64,000 nucleotides of DNA from Selaginella moellendorffii (lineage: Eukaryota; Streptophyta; Lycopodiopsida; Selaginellales; Selaginellaceae): NCBI RefSeq assembly GCF_000143415.4, contig NW_003314310.1, forward strand, positions 372,442-436,441, written 5' to 3'. The position numbers and the translations under genes were made by a program. Under the pieces are notes generated by a model. The model saw only the letters and a list, made by a program, of their open reading frames with translations, ran no database searches and was not told where the DNA came from. Below, in pieces: positions 11,581 to 22,525 of the stretch (its first letter is position 1; each line of letters opens with the position of its first letter).

Positions 11581-12707
11581 TGTAGCGTTTGACCCTTTAT
11601 CCTATGGTGATTTACCATAGGATAACACCACGAAGCGGAACCTAAACCCTCTTTGTGCCACGTGACAGATGCCACGTGTCACATGCCACGTGTCCATAGG
11701 AACCTGAAGTTCAAGGCCTTGGGCCACTGAACAAAGGAACGGTGCCAAACTCCCAAGCATGGAGCCAAGGAGTGACGGAACCGAACCACGGAGCAACTCC
11801 CGAGCATAAAGCCCAAGGAGCGAAGGGACAGGAGCCCGGAGCGACTTGGAACAGTCCTAGAGTAACCAGCATCCCAATGCCAGGACCAGCACGCAAAACG
11901 GAGCCAAACGGAGTCTGGCGCTATTTCAGCATACCGGTGGCCTAACGCGAGGACATGGGTACTCCACCAACTAGCATGGAATGGAACTTGGGCTTAGACC
12001 CAAGCCGGACACAGAACAAGGACAGGCACGCAAGCGGGAGCTAGACTATGCCTCAGGTTGGTCGGCCATGCCCGACCTACCCACTATCCCTACTATACAT
12101 TTGGAACCCCCCATAGCCCCCCCCCCCCCTTGAGGAACACACGCTTTGGGCTTTCACCCCAAGCCTCCCTTAGTATCAGGAGTTAGTCTCTGGGACAAGC
12201 TCGAAACTTACTAAATATGGAATGTCCCTAGATTGCGAATTTGGGCACGGGACGAACACCGTTGTGTTCAGGACAATCTCTACATTTCGTAGATATGCCA
12301 AATGAGCAAATCTGGACACTTTCCATAAATAGCATTTGGGACCGAAATGAGACTAACACAAAGGGCATGATAGCGAGGGTGTTTGGCAGACACGGTAAGC
12401 TATCATCTAGCGATATTGAGGGACCAATCTCAATATTGCGGGGGTTCTTGATACTAGCAAGTGCAAGCCAATGACTCACGTTTCTCAAACCAGGCCGAGT
12501 ATGCTCAGCAAGAAACACATAGGGTTCCTACCTTATGTTTATCCAATCTAAGTTCATGGTCATTGACCAGTTTCTCAACTAGCTCAAGTGGGAAACTGAT
12601 AACGGGTCCAGCAATACCGACCTCCTGCCATCGTGGCAGTAAGGTAAGAGTGTCCGTAAGGACTAGCCGACAGGTAACTTTCGATACCTGAAGTCACATT
12701 CGCGACA
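11581..12707 (-). repeat. 5' LTR of the LARD-like element
   Basis: The 1127-bp LTR is nearly identical to 540-1687. The length difference of 21 bp is explained by two indels: 8 bp near the start and 13 bp in the CCACGTG-rich stretch near 11670. Confidence 0.9.
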
Positions 12708-13841
12708 GCAAAATAAAATTATGTTCAATAAGTGATCATCAAACAATCCTTTATAAATCTATTTTCTATATCAAGACATAACTCACTTCCTAGCAAGCAC
12801 AAGAAAAAATCATCAATGATCGATATATTCTTAACTCAAATCCAATAAGAATTTAATCACTTCAATATTAGAATGGCAAGTTTAAGTTAATTATATTCTA
12901 TATGAAATTATTTAGTAGGGTTGAGCTTTGGCTTTTCTTTGAAATGTGATTTATTCATGATTATACTAACTTTACGAGAGTAAGTGGTTAATAATAATTC
13001 TTTTGAACACTTGCTAAGTAAAAAATGCACAAATGCCAAATAATATAAAGCTATAGACAAATCATCAACACTACCTATATCAAGACTAATAAAACTCAAT
13101 ATCAATTCTTGGAGAGACATCTTATTTCACTCGAATCTCAATATCAATAATGTTAATGACAAAGCATCACTTTAATGCCATCAACACTAAGCTAGAAGAA
13201 AACAAAAATAAATCACCACTTAAAACTCTTTAACAACTAAGCTCACTAAAGTCAAAGATACTTTAGTTAGTATCCAAAAATAATTAAATCCGAAATTGGA
13301 CATCACTATTCTCAGCCAAGGCATAAGGCTACCAAAACTAAATTAGGGTCAATGATAGCTCACTACTCTCATAGAGTCTAATATAATAGATAACACATTA
13401 TCAAGGAGTGATTCACCACGTCCAAGACTTTATAAAATCCAACACTATGGACTAAATGCAACCAAATGACATTGACAAAGGTAAAATCGATATACCAATA
13501 TGGAACAACCAAAAAAGTTTAACAATAAGATCCTCAACAACACCATTTGGAAAAGCAAGTCTATCATTGATAAATCTTCATTGAGCAAAACAAATGTCAA
13601 AAGTCTTCAATGAAGTTTATAAGGAATCACTAGTTGTAAAGCAACCAACAATTACTCTTCAATTTGTTTTTCACAAGACAGAAACACTAAACTCATACCA
13701 TTGAGTTATATACTTGTCTAACATGGAGGTAATATTTTAAATACAAGAAATAAGAACATAAACAAGCATAAATTAAATGATCTCTTGAATCCAATTGAAT
13801 TGCAATAAGTTTACCAACATGACTAACTAATATCTCTAAGC
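12708..13841 (-). mobile_element. Decayed LARD-like element (piece 2)
   Basis: This continues the old copy after the younger insertion. It aligns with about 3297-3470 and then 8520-9290, i.e. across the site where the gypsy element later entered the young copy. CpG and CpHpG sites are largely converted to TG/CA. No genes are visible. Confidence 0.7.
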
Positions 13842-14824
13842 TGTAAGCGACTAAATTTTCCATTCTACTTTAGTCACTTAACCACACCTCTGACCACTTG
13901 GAGGAGTTTCATTCACAACCTCCATAAGTCCAATTCAGGACTTGGGACTTGCTAGCCCCGAGAATGGCATCCATGCCACTCAACTTTGCACTTGGTCCAA
14001 GTGCTCCACGTGTCCGATCCCATGACCGACCCTCAAAGGTACCACCGACATGGCAGCGTGTTATGCTAAGGCCATGCCCAATCACCTTTGCCACACTGGT
14101 AGTCCAATACCACTTGCATCACAGTCTTAGCTCTCCAAGACTAGGCAAACCATTCGTGAGTGGTCATGGATCGAGGCCCACAGGCCCGACCACTAAGTCC
14201 CACGGTCCTCTGGGACTTCCTCACCACACGACTGCGTCCTTGGTCACTGCCCCAGAGGACTGCTCCTCTTCCTTTCCACAGTCTGGGCCTTTGGGACAAC
14301 ATTTCGGAACACTGTGGCCTTACGCGAGCCACCTGGGTACTCTCCCCGCCTTCTGCCCTTGGGTGCTCTAGCCATGGGCTTAGAGCGAGGTTCCGTTGAG
14401 CCACGCCTGGTATCCAAGTAGGTAGTGCCACCCACACTTGGACTGGGAGCATCGGCCAGTCGATCTCCCGGGGGAACTAGAGCCGGCTCTTGAACACTTC
14501 ACCAAGCTACCCCGCTTGTCGGTCCGTGTTCACTCTAGTCTTGGACTTCCCAGTGGTCAGCTCCTCACCCAACACTGGGTCTGGCCTTCCTGGGCCAAAC
14601 TGGCCTTTCCTGGCCAAACTGGCTCCACTGGGCTCCAACCCCCACACTCTCCCTACTATACTTTTGGAACCCCCCACAGCCCCCCCCCTGGGGGACGATC
14701 GCTTTGGGCTTTCACCCAACTGCCTGTATTAGTATTCGGACTCGGACTCGGACTCGGTCTCGGTCTCGGTCCCGGATTCGGACTCGGACTCGGTCTCGGT
14801 CTCGGTCCCGGATTCGGACTCGGA

Positions 14825-14861
<37 letters not shown>

Positions 14862-15583
14862 CTGGTCTCGGTTCCATCTCGAACTCCATCTCGGACTCCA
14901 CCTCGGGTCCATTTCGGACTCCATCTCGGACTCCATCTCGGACTCCACCTCGGGTCCATCTCGGACTCCATCTCGGGTCCATCTCGGACTCCATCTTGGG
15001 TCCTTCTCGGACTCCATCTCGGGTCCATCTCGGACTCCATCTCGGACTCCATCTCGGTCCATCTCAGACTCCATCTCGGACTCCATATCGGACTCCATCT
15101 CGGACTCCATCTCGGACTCCACCTCGGGTCCATCTTGGACTCCATCTCGGGTCCATCTCGGACTCCATCTCGGGTCCTTCTCGGACTCCATCTCGGGTCC
15201 ATCTCGGACTCCATCTCGGACTCCATCTCGGTCCATCTCGGACTCCATATCGGACTCCATCTCGGACTCCATATCGAACTCCATATCGGACTCCATCTCG
15301 GACTCCATCTCAGACTCCAACTCGGGTCCGCCTTGGACTCCATCTCGGACACTTCCACATGTCATGTGTTAGTCCTTTTTGGGTCCCCTTTTGGAGCCTT
15401 GCTTATTGCTCGCTTCGTGCTTGCTCCTTGAGCACTTTGTTGGGAGTTCCACTCCCGCTCTCGACCTTCCAAGTCAGAGCTTGTAGTCCAAATGTGTTAC
15501 ACTCGTTTGGCTTTCGCTTCGGCCACTACCACGTGGCACCCTTTCCGGCTCCACTTTGGGGCCTAGGGATTTTGTGTCTCACA
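13842..15583 (-). mobile_element. Solo LTR (1742 bp) carrying a minisatellite
   Basis: The segment starts TG and ends CA and is flanked by a perfect TAAGC duplication (13837-13841 and 15584-15588), with no internal region, so it is a solo LTR left by recombination between two LTRs. Read on the minus strand it ends in CGCTTACA, like the chromovirus LTR ending GGCTTACA at 20157, and shares the GGTGAAAGCCCAAAGCG core. It therefore belongs to the same group as the element at 16356-20157 but lies in the opposite orientation. Confidence 0.88.
14733..15350. repeat. Minisatellite of 6- and 12-bp units inside the solo LTR
   Basis: The first part is built on the hexamer CTCGGT/CTCGGA and the rest on the 12-mer CTCGGACTCCAT with an 11-bp variant CTCGGGTCCAT. 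The array lacks stop codons in several frames, so long shadow frames (up to 382 codons) cross it on both strands. They are repeat artefacts, not genes. Confidence 0.95.
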
Positions 15584-16355
15584 TAAGCATGCCTTGGAGA
15601 AGCTAACTATGCATAACCAACACTCTATCAAAACTAATGTGAAGATTATAAGATGAACTCATATAGTACACAACTTCTTTATAGATAAAACTATAGTACA
15701 AGTACTAACATCTTAACCTCAAACAATTAAGTTGAACATCACTATCTTCAGCTAAGGCACAAAGCTACTAATACCACATCAGAATCAATGAGAGCTCACT
15801 ACTCTTATAAAGTGTAATGAAATGCAAGTGCAATCTACCACTAAGTATAATATTACAAAAGAAAGACACAAAGGTCACCTTTCTAGAAAAGTGTAACAAC
15901 TATTTTTCTACACAAACTTTAGACTCTATCCAACTCGATTAGTTTAGCCCCAAAAGTTAGCTTCCCTTTTAAGTTGTATCACACAAATTAACTACAAAGG
16001 TCTAACCCAACTAAACTCAACTTCAACCCCTTCACTAGTTTGTATTAGCTTACAAAATGGCATGTTTTTTGAGCAAATGATCAACAAATCAACAATTGGA
16101 AAAGTTTAAGAAAAATTTATAGAAAAAAATTTTCATTCTAAAGAAAGAATGACTTTCAGTCTAAGAATGTAAACTTTCAAGAGTCAACCAACATCGTCCT
16201 GTCTCCACTCTTCATCCGACTAAACTTAAAATTAATCCAACACCAAGCTATTCAAGGAACAATAATAAGGTTCCCTGGAAAATAATTGAGCATTGCAACT
16301 TAAGCCTTCAATAACATGCTTAGATAAAATGGTTTATTGCTTCACCACTATCCAT
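15584..16355 (-). mobile_element. Decayed LARD-like element (piece 3)
   Basis: The old copy resumes right after the TAAGC duplication and aligns with about 9290-10850 of the young copy. It ends at the TCCAT duplication of the next insertion. No genes are visible. Confidence 0.7.
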
Positions 16356-16774
16356 TGTAAGGAACCAACTCCCCGAGGTGTCGTAGGCTAAAAGATCCCT
16401 GAAAGCATGACCGAAATGACAAAGAGTTTATCGGATGGAACCGAGTCGAAGATCAAGTTCAAGACCAACTTTGAGATCGAGTTCGAGATAGAGTCTAGGA
16501 TTGAGTCCGAGGCCGAATCGGAGACCGAGTTCAAGACCGAGTTCGAAACCGAGTTCGAGACAGAGTCCGAGATCTGAATCGGGTCCGAGACTGAGTCCAA
16601 GGTCGAGTCCGAGATCGGGTCCGAGATCAAGTCCAAGACCGAGTCCAAGTACTAATATGGGTCAAGGGGTGAAAGCCCAAAGCGTGCGTTTCCCAGGGCG
16701 GGGGGGGGGGGCTGCAGGGGGTTCCAAAAGTATAGTAGGGATAGTGAGGTCCAGGAACCAGTCTTGTGGTGCTT
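16356..16774 (+). repeat. Truncated 5' LTR of the chromovirus
   Basis: It matches the start of 19039-20157 (ACTCCCCGAGGTGTCGTAGG), including a degenerate CCGAGTTCGAGA-type minisatellite at about 16440-16650 and the GAAAGCCCAAAGCGTG core. It breaks off near 16774, where RNase H sequence begins. Confidence 0.8.
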
Positions 16775-17748
16775 GGCTTGCCCATGAGAAGAATTGTTTG
16801 CGGTGGTCAATGCGCTCAAGGAGTGGCAATACTACCTTGGGAGACACTTCAAGGTTTACACGGAAAATGTGGCAACGAAACACTTCTTGTCACAGCCCGA
16901 TCTGGGGGGGAAACAAGGTCAATGGGCCAATGCTTTAGCCGAGTTTGATTGTGAGATTCTGTACAAGCCTGGGAAGAGCAACATCGTGGCAGATGCGCTA
17001 AGTCGAAAAGCGAGCTTGAAGTTGGCAATATCCAGCGCGACAGTAACCTTTTGGGATGATGTGCGGACAACATATGAGAACGATGGTCTAGCACAAGAAG
17101 TGTTACTAAGGAATCTGGAGGCATAGGAAGCTCACCAGAGATGTGAGCTGCCAACAGAAGAGAAAATGGGCTATGCAGAACGTAATGGACTCATCTATTA
17201 TAAACAAACGAGGGTGTATGTTCTAGAAGGGGAACTAAAGAAGGTAGCCTTAGAAGAGTGTCATGATGCACCTCTTGCGGGACACGACGGAGTGCCCAAG
17301 ACAATAGGCTTACTCAAGAGGAAGTACCACTGGCTAGATATGGCTAAAGACGTCCAACACTATGTAAAGACATGTCCCACATGTCAGCAGGTCAAAGCCG
17401 TGACTAAGGCTAGTGGGGGTTTGTTACAAAGCATCCCAATTCCAGATCGTCCGTGGAAATGTCTTACGATGAACTTCATCACGGGACTCCCCCCAAGTGA
17501 GGGGTTTGATGCGATATTCGTGGTGGTGGATCGATTTTTTAAGATGGCACATTTCATACCCACCACAATGGAAGTGGATGCGGAAGGTGTGGCAAAGTTG
17601 TTCTTCGAACAAGTGGTTCGAGTGCGGGGAAGGCTAGAAGAGATTATCTCAAATCGAGATAAGATCTTCACCAGTAGGTTCTAGAGAACTCTTCTGGAAC
17701 AGTATTGCACCAAATTGAAATTCAGCACAGCCTATCACCCACAGACAG

Positions 17749-17795
17749 GTATTGGGTATTAAGTCAAGTTTGACAGCACTAACACTTCTTGGCAG
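17749..17795 (+). other. Putative spliceosomal intron 1 in chromovirus integrase (47 nt)
   Basis: The segment begins GTATTG and ends TTGGCAG, with CACTAAC as a good branch site 16 nt before the AG. Removing it joins CACCCACAGACAG to ACGGACAAACG, restoring the conserved HPQTDGQTERVN motif in frame. The inner gypsy element has the same motif without an interruption. Confidence 0.75.
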
Positions 17796-18211
17796 ACGGA
17801 CAAACGGAAAGGGTGAATAGGCAGCTGGAGGATTATTTGCGATGCTATGTCTCGGGAGACTAAACCGATTGGGTAAGTCATTTGGGACTTGCGGAAATGT
17901 GTTATAACAACTCACCACATTTGAATATCAGGGTGAGTCCATGGGAAGTCATCAATGGGTGAGCTATTGAAAGCTGTGGAACTCGGCGTGGCCGAGTATC
18001 ATGGAGAGTTACCCGCAGTGGAGGCATTCACGGTGGAAAGACTTAACATTTGGAATCTAGTGAGGGATTCCTTGGAACGGGCTCAACAAAGGCAAACCAA
18101 GTACGCGAACTAGAAGTGCCGGGATGTAGAGTTCCAAGCTAGGGAGAAGGTGTGGCTGAACATCAAGAACCTCAGGCTACCAAGTGGGATCAACCGAAAG
18201 TTGACCCAAAG

Positions 18212-18263
18212 GTAAAAATGTATATATTCCTGTAAATGAATTGATCTTGAGTTCCTTAAGCAG
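18212..18263 (+). other. Putative spliceosomal intron 2 in chromovirus integrase tail (52 nt)
   Basis: The segment begins GTAAAAATG and ends TTAAGCAG. Removing it joins TTGACCCAAAG to GTTCGCGGGG, giving the family-typical LTQRFAGPYEI in frame. Its size matches host introns in this window. Confidence 0.72.
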
Positions 18264-18622
18264 GTTCGCGGGGCCTTATGAGATTAAGGCACGAATCGGT
18301 AAAGTGGCTTACCATCTCCGACTTCCTCGAGAGATGGGGAAGATGCACCCAGTGTTCCACGTGAACTTACTCAAGCCATACTTTGAGGATCCGCTTCGCA
18401 AGGACCAAGTAAGACCTTTACCTGAGGTTATCCAAGGGGAATAGGAATATGAAGTCGAGGCCATCCTCAATGTGCACAAGAGCAAGCGACAAAGACACGA
18501 GATGAGAGAGTTAGTGGAAAGGATTTCCACATTGCGAAGCAACATGGGAACTGGAGGAGAACCTAGCGAACGCGCGAGATCTAGTGGAGGAATTTCTGCA
18601 AGGCAAAACTCTATGTACTTAT

Positions 18623-19038
18623 GCAAAGTTCAATTAAAATATCAATTTGTTAAGTTAAGCAATGGCATATGTTAGGACCTGAAGGCGTGCCAAAGGTAAG
18701 CTAATTAGCATGGGTTAGCTAGGTTGACCAAGCATAGAGAACTACACCCGACTCCCCACAGGGATGTTGAATCCGTAGACGTATTCTATGGAGGTTGAGT
18801 TCGAGTCCCAACCCCCTAGTAAAGCAAGGCTGGGTTCAAGTCCCGACCCCATACTAGGGTGTGGTCAGGTGAGGAGTATAGGGACATCTATATTCTGTTG
18901 TCATGAGCTCTTGGCCGGGGAGGCTAACTTAGGCACACCACTAAGTGGGGGGATGCCCCCGGAGATATGGTCAACAAGTCGTAGGATAAAAAGAGACGTT
19001 CGATGTGGGCATTGAACTTCTTCTATGGGTGGTGGAGT
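18623..19038 (+). other. 3' untranslated internal region of the chromovirus
   Basis: Non-coding sequence between the chromodomain and the 3' LTR. GGGTGGTGGAG just before 19039 may be a decayed polypurine tract. Nothing else recognised. Confidence 0.55.
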
Positions 19039-20157
19039 TGTAATGAATCAACTCCCCGAGGTGTCGTAGGCTAATGGATCCCCGAAAGCATGACCGAAAT
19101 GACAAAAAGTTCATCGGATGGGACCAAGTTGAAGATCGAATCCAAGACCGACTTTGAGACTGAGTTTGAGATAGAGTCCGGGATCGAGTCCGAGGCCGAA
19201 TCGGAGACCGAGTTTGAGACCGAGTTTGAGACCGAGTTCGAAACAAAGTCCGAGATCCGAATCGGGTCTGAGACCGAGTCCGAGGTCGAGTCCGAAGTCA
19301 AGTCCGAGATCGGGTCCGAGACCGAGTCTGAGACCGAGTCCGAAGTCAGGCCCAAGATCGAGTCCAAGATCGAGTCCGAGACTGAGTCCGAGTACTAATA
19401 CAGGTCAAGGGGTGAAAGCCCAAAGCGTGCGTCTCCCGGGGGGGGGGGGCTGCAGTGAGGTCCAAGAACCAGTCTTGAAAGAACTCTCCAGTGGTGCTTC
19501 CAAACTAACTTGAGATTGAGACTGGGGCCGAGGGGCCTTGGGTGGGAGTGAGCATGGACTTGGGTGGTGCCGGAGGGGCCACCCCAGGAAGTGCTCAAGA
19601 GCAGCTCCCACTCCCGAAAGGAAAACCGACTGCAGTGCTCTCGGCTCATGTGGAGTGGTGCCCCACTTGAGTACCTTGCGGCTCATTGGTCCTTGCCCTT
19701 CCTAGGGGCTTGGGCCTTCCCTTCGGGATAGAAGTTGGGGGGTAAAGGTACCCATACCGAGCTGTTAGGCCACGGTGTTTCGCCCCGGTGTCCCGAAGCA
19801 AGTGTTGCACCCAAGGCTTGGGATTTAAAGGGTCCCATGATCAAATCTTGTTGTACCAAAGGAAGTTAAGAACCTAGAAGCTTGGTGTGCTAGGCTGCTT
19901 ATGCCTGCGGGGAGTGTAGCCGAACATTAAGTCCAGTCTAACCTAAGGAGGGGGATTGGGAGAGATTTGGGAATCCGTGGATAGATGGCTAACGCTCCAT
20001 TGCTCGTGCAACAAGTAGCTGAAACTAAGTAGGACCAAGTAGGAGCTGGTATAATAGGTGGGAACCTTGGTAAGGGAACTTAGCAAAAGCCAAGGTAGTG
20101 TTGGTCAGATAGACGAGGTGAGCTGGCAAATTGGAAAGGAAAAATTTGTGGCTTACA
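19039..20157 (+). repeat. 3' LTR of the chromovirus with minisatellite
   Basis: It starts TGTAATGAATCAACTCCCCG and ends GTGGCTTACA. About 19120-19395 is a run of GACCGAGTCCGA-type units, the inverse complement of the array in the solo LTR. It is followed by the GGTGAAAGCCCAAAGCGTGCG core and a G-run. Confidence 0.85.
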
Positions 20158-20449
20158 TCCGTCCCATGACTCACCACTTGTAAGACCATTATAACTAATA
20201 AGCATCCAAATAGGGACTCTTAATTGCATATTAATATGCAAACTAAACATCTCAATCCATCTAATGAGCCTAAGTGCAAGCTCATACACTATAGTACAAA
20301 AAGGTAACCAAAATCCAAAAACGAATGCGAAGTTATAACATCAAAACATGTACCTACTTGAATCATCGTTTTCATCTCTATATATATAACAAAATTAATT
20401 GCCCAATCTCATTTAATAGTATTCGCTAAGACTCATCATCTAATACCAT
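20158..20449 (-). mobile_element. Decayed LARD-like element (piece 4, internal end)
   Basis: It aligns with about 10850-11578 of the young copy with deletions, including a decayed primer site (CTCATCATCTAATACCA) just before the LTR remnant. Confidence 0.7.
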
Positions 20450-21038
20450 TTTACCCTATGGTGATTAACCATAAAATAACCACATATCACATTTTATATG
20501 CCATATGCCATGTGTTTAAAGATAGTGGAGCAAGATCTAAATTTCAAACCCTTAAACCACTGAATGAAGGAACAAAACCAAACTTCTACACATAGAGCCA
20601 AAGAGTGAAAGAACCAGAGCACAGAGCAACTATCAAATGTACAACCCAAAAAAGCGAAGGGACAGGAGTATAGAGTGACTTAGAACAGTCTTAAAGCATC
20701 TAACATCATAATGTCAAGACTAACATGCAAAATAGAGCTAAATAGAGATTGACACTATTTTGGCATACTACTAACTAGCATAGTGTGGAATTTGAGCTTA
20801 GACTCAATCCAAATGCAAAACAAAGACAGACACACAAGCAAAAGTTAGATTATGCTTTAGATTGGTCAACTATCCCAACTTACCCATTATCCCTACTATA
20901 TATTTAGAACTTTTGAGCTTGAAACTTATTAAATATTGAATAGCACTAAATTGCAAATTTAGACACAAGACTAACACCATTGTATTCAAGACAATATTTA
21001 CATTCTATAGATATGCCAAATTAGCAAATCTAGACACT
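20450..21038 (-). repeat. Decayed, truncated LTR of the old LARD-like element
   Basis: It aligns with the start of the young LTR (11600-12320) but is heavily altered by C to T and G to A changes and lacks the G/C-run core and the distal part. Similarity fades near 21038. Confidence 0.72.
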
Positions 21039-22525
21039 ATCACTAAGACACTTAAGGTTTAATACTTAGTAAATTTAAGGGTAAAGGTCAGTGCAAAAGG
21101 CTTTAGAAAACTGGCATAGTATAGTTTAGGCAAAGTTAAACATCTTTTATCTTTGTTATTTAGCTCTAGGTCATGCCTCCTTAGAAAAGGCTTGGTTGAT
21201 GAAACATTTTGGTTTGTTAGTGATTATTGACAAAGCTTGATGTAACCCTTGTCTATGTGCTAAATTGTCTTAGCAAGGAACACAAACATGCATTTTTCAG
21301 AGTTTAACAATGATTAGATCAAAAGATTCCTAAAAATAACAAGTTTTATTAAGCATAGTTCTAATTGGTGGTGGTCAGAACAGTCCTGATAGAATATAGC
21401 TCAAACAACGAACTACATCATTAGGATGCACTTTCATGTAGCCCTTTTTCTTAAAGAGTAATAAAATAAAATATCCTTTCAAAATATGCTTATTCTTTCT
21501 TAGGCATTTTACAGATAACAAAATAAAACCTTTAGTTTGCTCTTAACACCTCCAAGGTCTTATACTAGCATCCTTTAAGGGAAAAATCAATAACAAATGA
21601 GAAATCTTAGAACCACTGCAGTAAGAACTATCCCCATTAGCCAACAAAAGCCACAAATTGTTGATGATAAAGGAGGAGAGAAGAATTGTTAAAGTTTTTG
21701 CATTTCAAATTTTTTTTGTTAGGTTAGCCTTTTAAAAAAAATATCTACCCAAAAATCATTTTTCACTTGAAAGTTAAACCCCACCTTCCCATGGCAACAT
21801 TGGTAATGTGAGAAACTACATTTTAGTAATAATACATGTTTTCCAGAGACCCATGAGACCACAATGCAATGAATGCATTATGATCTACTCATGTATTTCA
21901 CCACCTACCTTCCTCAATTGCTATAGGAGGCTGCAAATACCCTTGTTTGGCATTTATGACGCAGGCAGTCTCGTCAAAAAACTCTCCAAACATCTCATGA
22001 CAATAAACATTTCTCTTTCTTTCTGTGTCCACCTTTGAAACATTTGTCTTCACTGCAACTGCCATGAGATGCCAATCCCACCACCACCACCACCACCACT
22101 CTGCTGCCAGGCGCAGATTAAATGCTGTTCGTCCATCAATCCATCCATCCATTCCACCGCCAGGCCTGAGAGGCCTGAGAGACCTGAGAGACCTGCTGAG
22201 CGACCAGAGAGAGGACGAGCTCGTCCCTCTTGCCTCTTTATACTTTCATCCCTCGCTTCTTTCTCTTCCAGCCTTTTCGCACTCTTAGAGAACTGCCACT
22301 GCTGCCTGCTTCCTTTGCTCCAAATCCTCTCTGCCTACAAGGACCCCGCGCTGAGCTTTCGACCAGATCTCTTCTCTTTCAACCAGACCTCCTCGCTCTC
22401 GCATCGCTCTCTGTGGCCCGAGAAGAAAAAGACGAGCGAGCGAGAGCAAATGTCGCGCGTCGCCTGCTTGCTGCTACTGCCTGAGCCAAAGGAACGAAGA
22501 AATTTTAAAAGGCTGACTGGAGAAG
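21039..22525. other. Intergenic, no gene recognised
   Basis: AT-rich sequence to about 22050, then GC-richer sequence that includes the 3' flank of the gene ending at 22526. It has a CCA-type microsatellite at about 22079-22100 and GAGAGGCCT repeats near 22165-22200. The long plus frame starting at 22069 is antisense to the next gene for much of its length. Confidence 0.6.

Larger units (their letters stand above)
540..12707 (-). mobile_element. Non-coding (LARD-like) LTR retrotransposon, minus orientation
   Basis: Two long direct repeats (540-1687 and 11581-12707) begin TG and end CA, and the whole is flanked by the 5-bp duplication GCAAA (535-539 and 12708-12712). On the minus strand a tRNA-Met-type primer site follows the LTR at 11581, and a purine tract precedes the LTR at 1687, which fixes the orientation. 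Removing the later gypsy insertion leaves about 5 kb of internal sequence without any gag or pol frame. The two LTRs differ by about six A/G substitutions and two indels (8 and 13 nt), so it moved recently and must have used proteins from another element. It resembles large retrotransposon derivatives (LARDs); the name is by structure only. Confidence 0.85.
16776..18622 (+). pseudogene. Chromovirus pol remnant: RNase H, integrase, chromodomain
   Basis: RNase H is recognisable (LKEWQYYLGRHF, KPGKSNIVADALSR), then an integrase zinc finger (16 kb frame continuing to 17400), an integrase core, a GPY tail (FAGPYEIKARIGKVAY) and a chromodomain ending TWELEENLANARDLVEEF. In-frame stops occur at 17124 and 17682 and again in the core and the tail, and there are frameshifts near 16790, 17955 and 18530. 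The first two catalytic Asp codons now encode Asn (MNFITG, SNRDK), as expected from G to A changes. Two short GT-AG segments (17749-17795 and 18212-18263) interrupt the frame and restore it exactly when removed. Confidence 0.88.
16356..20157 (+). mobile_element. Decayed chromovirus (Ty3/gypsy with chromodomain)
   Basis: The element is bounded by TG...CA and by TCCAT (16351-16355) versus TCCGT (20158-20162), a duplication with one later change. It keeps a truncated 5' LTR (16356 to about 16774), a fragment of pol from RNase H to chromodomain, and a full 3' LTR (19039-20157). A deletion joins the 5' LTR directly to RNase H, removing the primer site, gag, protease and RT. The LTRs have diverged visibly, so this insertion is old. 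Confidence 0.85.

Noticed and set aside
14438-15586. Open frames of 382, 222, 217 and 209 codons on both strands
   Set aside because: They cross a minisatellite whose unit has no stop codons and lies inside a solo LTR with TAAGC duplications; the translations are repeat artefacts.
21055-21175. Possible ancient relic of the gypsy LTR (GCATAGTATAGTTTAGGCAAA, like the LTR end)
   Set aside because: Similarity is short and no TG/CA ends or duplication are visible.
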